The notes beneath the pieces are model-generated. The model saw only the letters and a list, made by a program, of their open reading frames with translations. It had not been told where the DNA came from and searched no databases. A stretch of 64,000 nucleotides of DNA from RUG572 sp964386385 (GTDB lineage: Bacteria > Verrucomicrobiota > Kiritimatiellia > RFP12 > UBA1067), in assembly GCA_964386385.1 (NCBI GenBank), contig CAYLRN010000013.1, positions 21,603 through 85,602 of the forward strand. Reading direction: 5' to 3'. Shown one piece after another: positions 62,207-64,000 of the stretch. Positions within the stretch are counted from its first letter, which is position 1, and every line of letters starts with the position of its first letter. Both the position numbers and the translations under genes were made by a program.

Positions 62207-62842
62207 TCAGTCGTCGCCCTCGCACGTCTTCGCGGCCTCCTCCGGCGTCTTCGCGCCGAGCGCCACAAGCGCGCATCCGTCCACCCACTTGCAAACCATC
62301 GTGAGCGGGGACGTCACGAATTCCACAAACCTCTCCTTCCCACGCGGCCCGCGGAACAGGCATTCCGGCCAGACAGTCCGGTAGCGCATGCCGCCATCGT
62401 CGAATCCGAGCTCGAACGAGCCGTAAATCAGACCTGTGTTTGCACGGGAGAGGAAATCGGCGACTTCCTTCGTCCGTTCCCCTGCCGAACACGGCAGAAA
62501 GCAATAGTATTTCACCAGCCCGTCGTTCTCGACCAGAAATCGGCAGTTGAACGTCTTGAATACCTTCGACAGCCGCACTCCGGAGCTGTTGCCGAAACTG
62601 GGGCTGATGCTGACGTCGAACATCTTGCCCCCTCCATCGCACGTGGAAACCTCGTAGGTCGAGAAGAACTCTTTCAGAAAGCCCTCGACGATCTTGTCCG
62701 CACGCTCCCGGACGTCAGGACGGCGCATCTCGTCTGCGGCGGGGGCAGACGCATTGGCTGCGGCGTTCGTCCCGCAGAACGCCGCAAGGCCGGCGCACGT
62801 AATCGCAAAAGCCGTCATAATGCACTTCATTCGCATATTCAT
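62207..62842 (-). CDS. Secreted YbjN-like protein (paralogue 2)
   Basis: 211 residues. Signal peptide MKCIMTAFAITCAGLAAFCG. The mature part follows the YbjN/type III chaperone-like pattern: ERADKIVEGFLKEFFSTYEV, then FLSRANTGLIYGSFELGFDDGGMRYR. It is a paralogue of the preceding gene (62847-63497), aligned along the whole mature domain. YbjN-fold proteins often act in protein-protein contacts; the role of exported forms is unknown. ATG 62842 lies five bases past the preceding stop, so the two are co-translated. Confidence 0.65.
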   Translation of the reverse strand: MNMRMKCIMTAFAITCAGLAAFCGTNAAANASAPAADEMRRPDVRERADKIVEGFLKEFFSTYEVSTCDGGGKMFDVSISPSFGNSSGVRLSKVFKTFNCRFLVENDGLVKYYCFLPCSAGERTKEVADFLSRANTGLIYGSFELGFDDGGMRYRTVWPECLFRGPRGKERFVEFVTSPLTMVCKWVDGCALVALGAKTPEEAAKTCEGDD

Positions 62843-62846
62843 GACC

Positions 62847-63497
62847 TCACCTCTCGTCGTTTTCCTTGCCGATCCGCACTGCCGCCCCGGGCGACATCTG
62901 CCCCAGAAGGAGAAGCGCGAATCCCTTCGCGTAGTTGTCGATCATCCGCGGCGTCAGGTACACGAGACGCGAAAGGCGCGCTTCCGCGCCGTCGCCGTGC
63001 AGAATTCCGTCCGGCCATACGAAGCGGAACGCCACCCGGCCGTCGGACCGGTCGAACTCGAATGCCCCATATGTCAGACCATGGTTCGCGCGGGTGATGA
63101 ATTCGAGCATCTCCGCCGTCTTCGCCCTGCCGACGGCGGCGGGGAAGACGCTGACGCCGGTCACGCGACCGCTCTCCGTCACCGCCACGCGGCTTTCAAT
63201 CGTGTCGTAGATTTCGGAGCGGCTGTTGAACCGGATGCTGAAGCCGGTGTCCTCCCCCTCGCGTCGGCCGATTTCGTATTTGACCTTCTCCTCGTCAAGA
63301 AACCGCCGGACGATCCGCACGTTCTCCTCATAGGAAGACAGCACGGCGGCGTCCGCGCCTGTCGCCGCAACATTGCCTGCGCCGGCCACCGCCCTGCCCG
63401 CGCCGGCCGTAGGCGTCCCAGCCTCCGCGCCCCGGCAGACACCGGCCAGCGCCGTCAGCGCCGCCAAGGCGCACATAGTCCTTCGTTTCATCTTCAT
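62847..63497 (-). CDS. Secreted YbjN-like protein (paralogue 1)
   Basis: 216 residues. Signal peptide MKRRTMCALAALTALAGVCRG, an Ala/Gly-rich linker, then the YbjN-like domain: IVRRFLDEEKVKYEIGRREG, MLEFITRANHGLTYGAFEF and DGRVAFRFVWPDG. The motif ANHGLTYGAFEFDRSDGRV aligns with ANTGLIYGSFELGFDDGGM of the next gene. The start could be ATG 63497 or ATG 63491, the latter with better AAAGGG spacing. The shared 42-bp upstream element lies 33 bases before it. Confidence 0.65.
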   Translation of the reverse strand: MKMKRRTMCALAALTALAGVCRGAEAGTPTAGAGRAVAGAGNVAATGADAAVLSSYEENVRIVRRFLDEEKVKYEIGRREGEDTGFSIRFNSRSEIYDTIESRVAVTESGRVTGVSVFPAAVGRAKTAEMLEFITRANHGLTYGAFEFDRSDGRVAFRFVWPDGILHGDGAEARLSRLVYLTPRMIDNYAKGFALLLLGQMSPGAAVRIGKENDER

Positions 63498-63529
63498 GTC
63501 CCTTTCAGCTTTTCCTTTTCTCCGACATC

Positions 63530-63571
63530 AACATAGAGACCGCCACAGCGAAAACATGACAGCGAATTTTC
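63530..63571 (-). promoter_or_regulatory. Shared upstream element before the YbjN-like pair
   Basis: Second copy of the 42-bp element (37 of 42 identical to 62138-62179), directly before the YbjN-like genes. It suggests co-regulation of these genes and rtcB. Confidence 0.45.
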
Positions 63572-63617
63572 AAGAAAATTTTCCGTCCGCCATCTCTTCA
63601 TATCGGTCAACCCCTCC

Positions 63618-64000
63618 TCACGCATAATTCACCGGAGAACTTTCGATCTGCAATTCCTCAAAAATCTCTAACAACATCAACTTCACCTCAATTTCTCTCA
63701 CCCTTGCCTTGATTTTCTGAAGTTTGCCCATATCAACCCCATGCATTGCTACTGTTTCAAGCTCAAACTTTAAATCACGCAGAAACTTCGATAACTTTTG
63801 TTTTTCAAGAATGACATTCGGATGTCCGGTTTCGTCCTTTTCAAAATCAAACACTTCATCCAAACATGCTCCGTTCTTCAAGAGAAATTTGAAGCATTCT
63901 TGCGCATGTTCTGGACTTTCATTTAGATTAGAATCACTTATCACCTTAGAGCGTGTAGTCACGAGATTTCGCTTGTGCTCCGCGAAAGGATTTTGTAGAA
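63618..64000 (-). CDS. Hypothetical protein, 5' end outside window
   Basis: The frame is open from the window edge to TAA at 63618. A GTG at 63962 could start it, but the codons before it (NPFAEHKRNLV) also look coding, so the gene probably begins outside. Visible part: about 127 residues, acidic and alpha-helical, ending LKFELETVAM ... VREIEVKLMLLEIFEEL, with coiled-coil tendency. GC is clearly lower than in the rest of the window, suggesting acquired DNA. No family recognised. Confidence 0.55.
   Translation of the reverse strand, partial: LQNPFAEHKRNLVTTRSKVISDSNLNESPEHAQECFKFLLKNGACLDEVFDFEKDETGHPNVILEKQKLSKFLRDLKFELETVAMHGVDMGKLQKIKARVREIEVKLMLLEIFEELQIESSPVNYA

Overview
The window is high-GC bacterial chromosome. 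It most resembles the PVC/Verrucomicrobiota-Kiritimatiellota group, probably a glycan-degrading member. This is inferred from the many secreted LamG (concanavalin-like) proteins, a sialidase, a large glycosidase, Ca-binding DTDGDG (thrombospondin type 3) exoproteins, the PilB/PilT set and a Bacteroidetes/Chlamydia-like ParE. No rRNA, tRNA or CRISPR array was seen.

Layout. 1-4556 (-) is the start of a division/cell-wall cluster, mraZ-rsmH-ftsL-ftsI-murE, with translational overlaps and a clear four-box MraZ operator over its promoter. 4571-9575 (-) holds a secreted sialidase and a four-domain LamG protein, each with its own promoter. 9.6-14.1 kb is a decayed accessory island: an integrase fragment, two inverted type I specificity-subunit (hsdS) fragments in 63-bp inverted repeats, a Fic fragment, an internally deleted tyrosine recombinase, an HTH regulator and an AAA ATPase. 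The last two genes have large perfect palindromes over leaderless promoters. 14.3-20.5 kb (-) is a tightly coupled metK-kef-uvrB-uppP operon. 20.6-25.1 kb (+) encodes pilB-pilT-pilB. 25.2-29.4 kb (-) is parE-parC. 29.6-32.6 kb (-) is a lower-GC type II restriction-modification pair whose methyltransferase has a host-like GC-rich N-terminal extension. 33.4-38.3 kb (-) is a two-glycosidase fusion plus a sugar-acid dehydratase.

The most unusual content lies at 38.4-42.5 kb and 51.0-60.8 kb. These are two loci for large modular proteins that share NIDO-like beta domains, DTDGDG repeats and one common beta domain, but end in different enzyme domains: a caspase-like His/Cys domain in one, a lipase-like alpha/beta hydrolase in the other. 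Each big gene overlaps by ATGA a gene for a small secreted protein. At the first locus a displaced 151-bp copy of the enzyme-domain 3' end sits beyond the small gene. The layout resembles polymorphic toxin/immunity loci and is my main candidate for an undescribed system.

42.5-50.9 kb has an MFS transporter, a truncated RhuM gene, an SDR, a LamG protein, a divergent XylR-type regulator, a DRE-TIM aldolase-like enzyme and enolase. 60.9-64 kb has an rtcB split at an 11-C tract, two tandem YbjN-like secreted paralogues and a partial unknown gene.

Two dispersed repeat families run through the window. Ten REP-like hairpins share a GGNAG head, an 8-9 bp stem and a TCC-type loop; two form an inverted pair inside a coding region. 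Tandem TTAAGTGG octamers sit at the 3' ends of genes. All identifications come from reading the sequence; no database search was possible.
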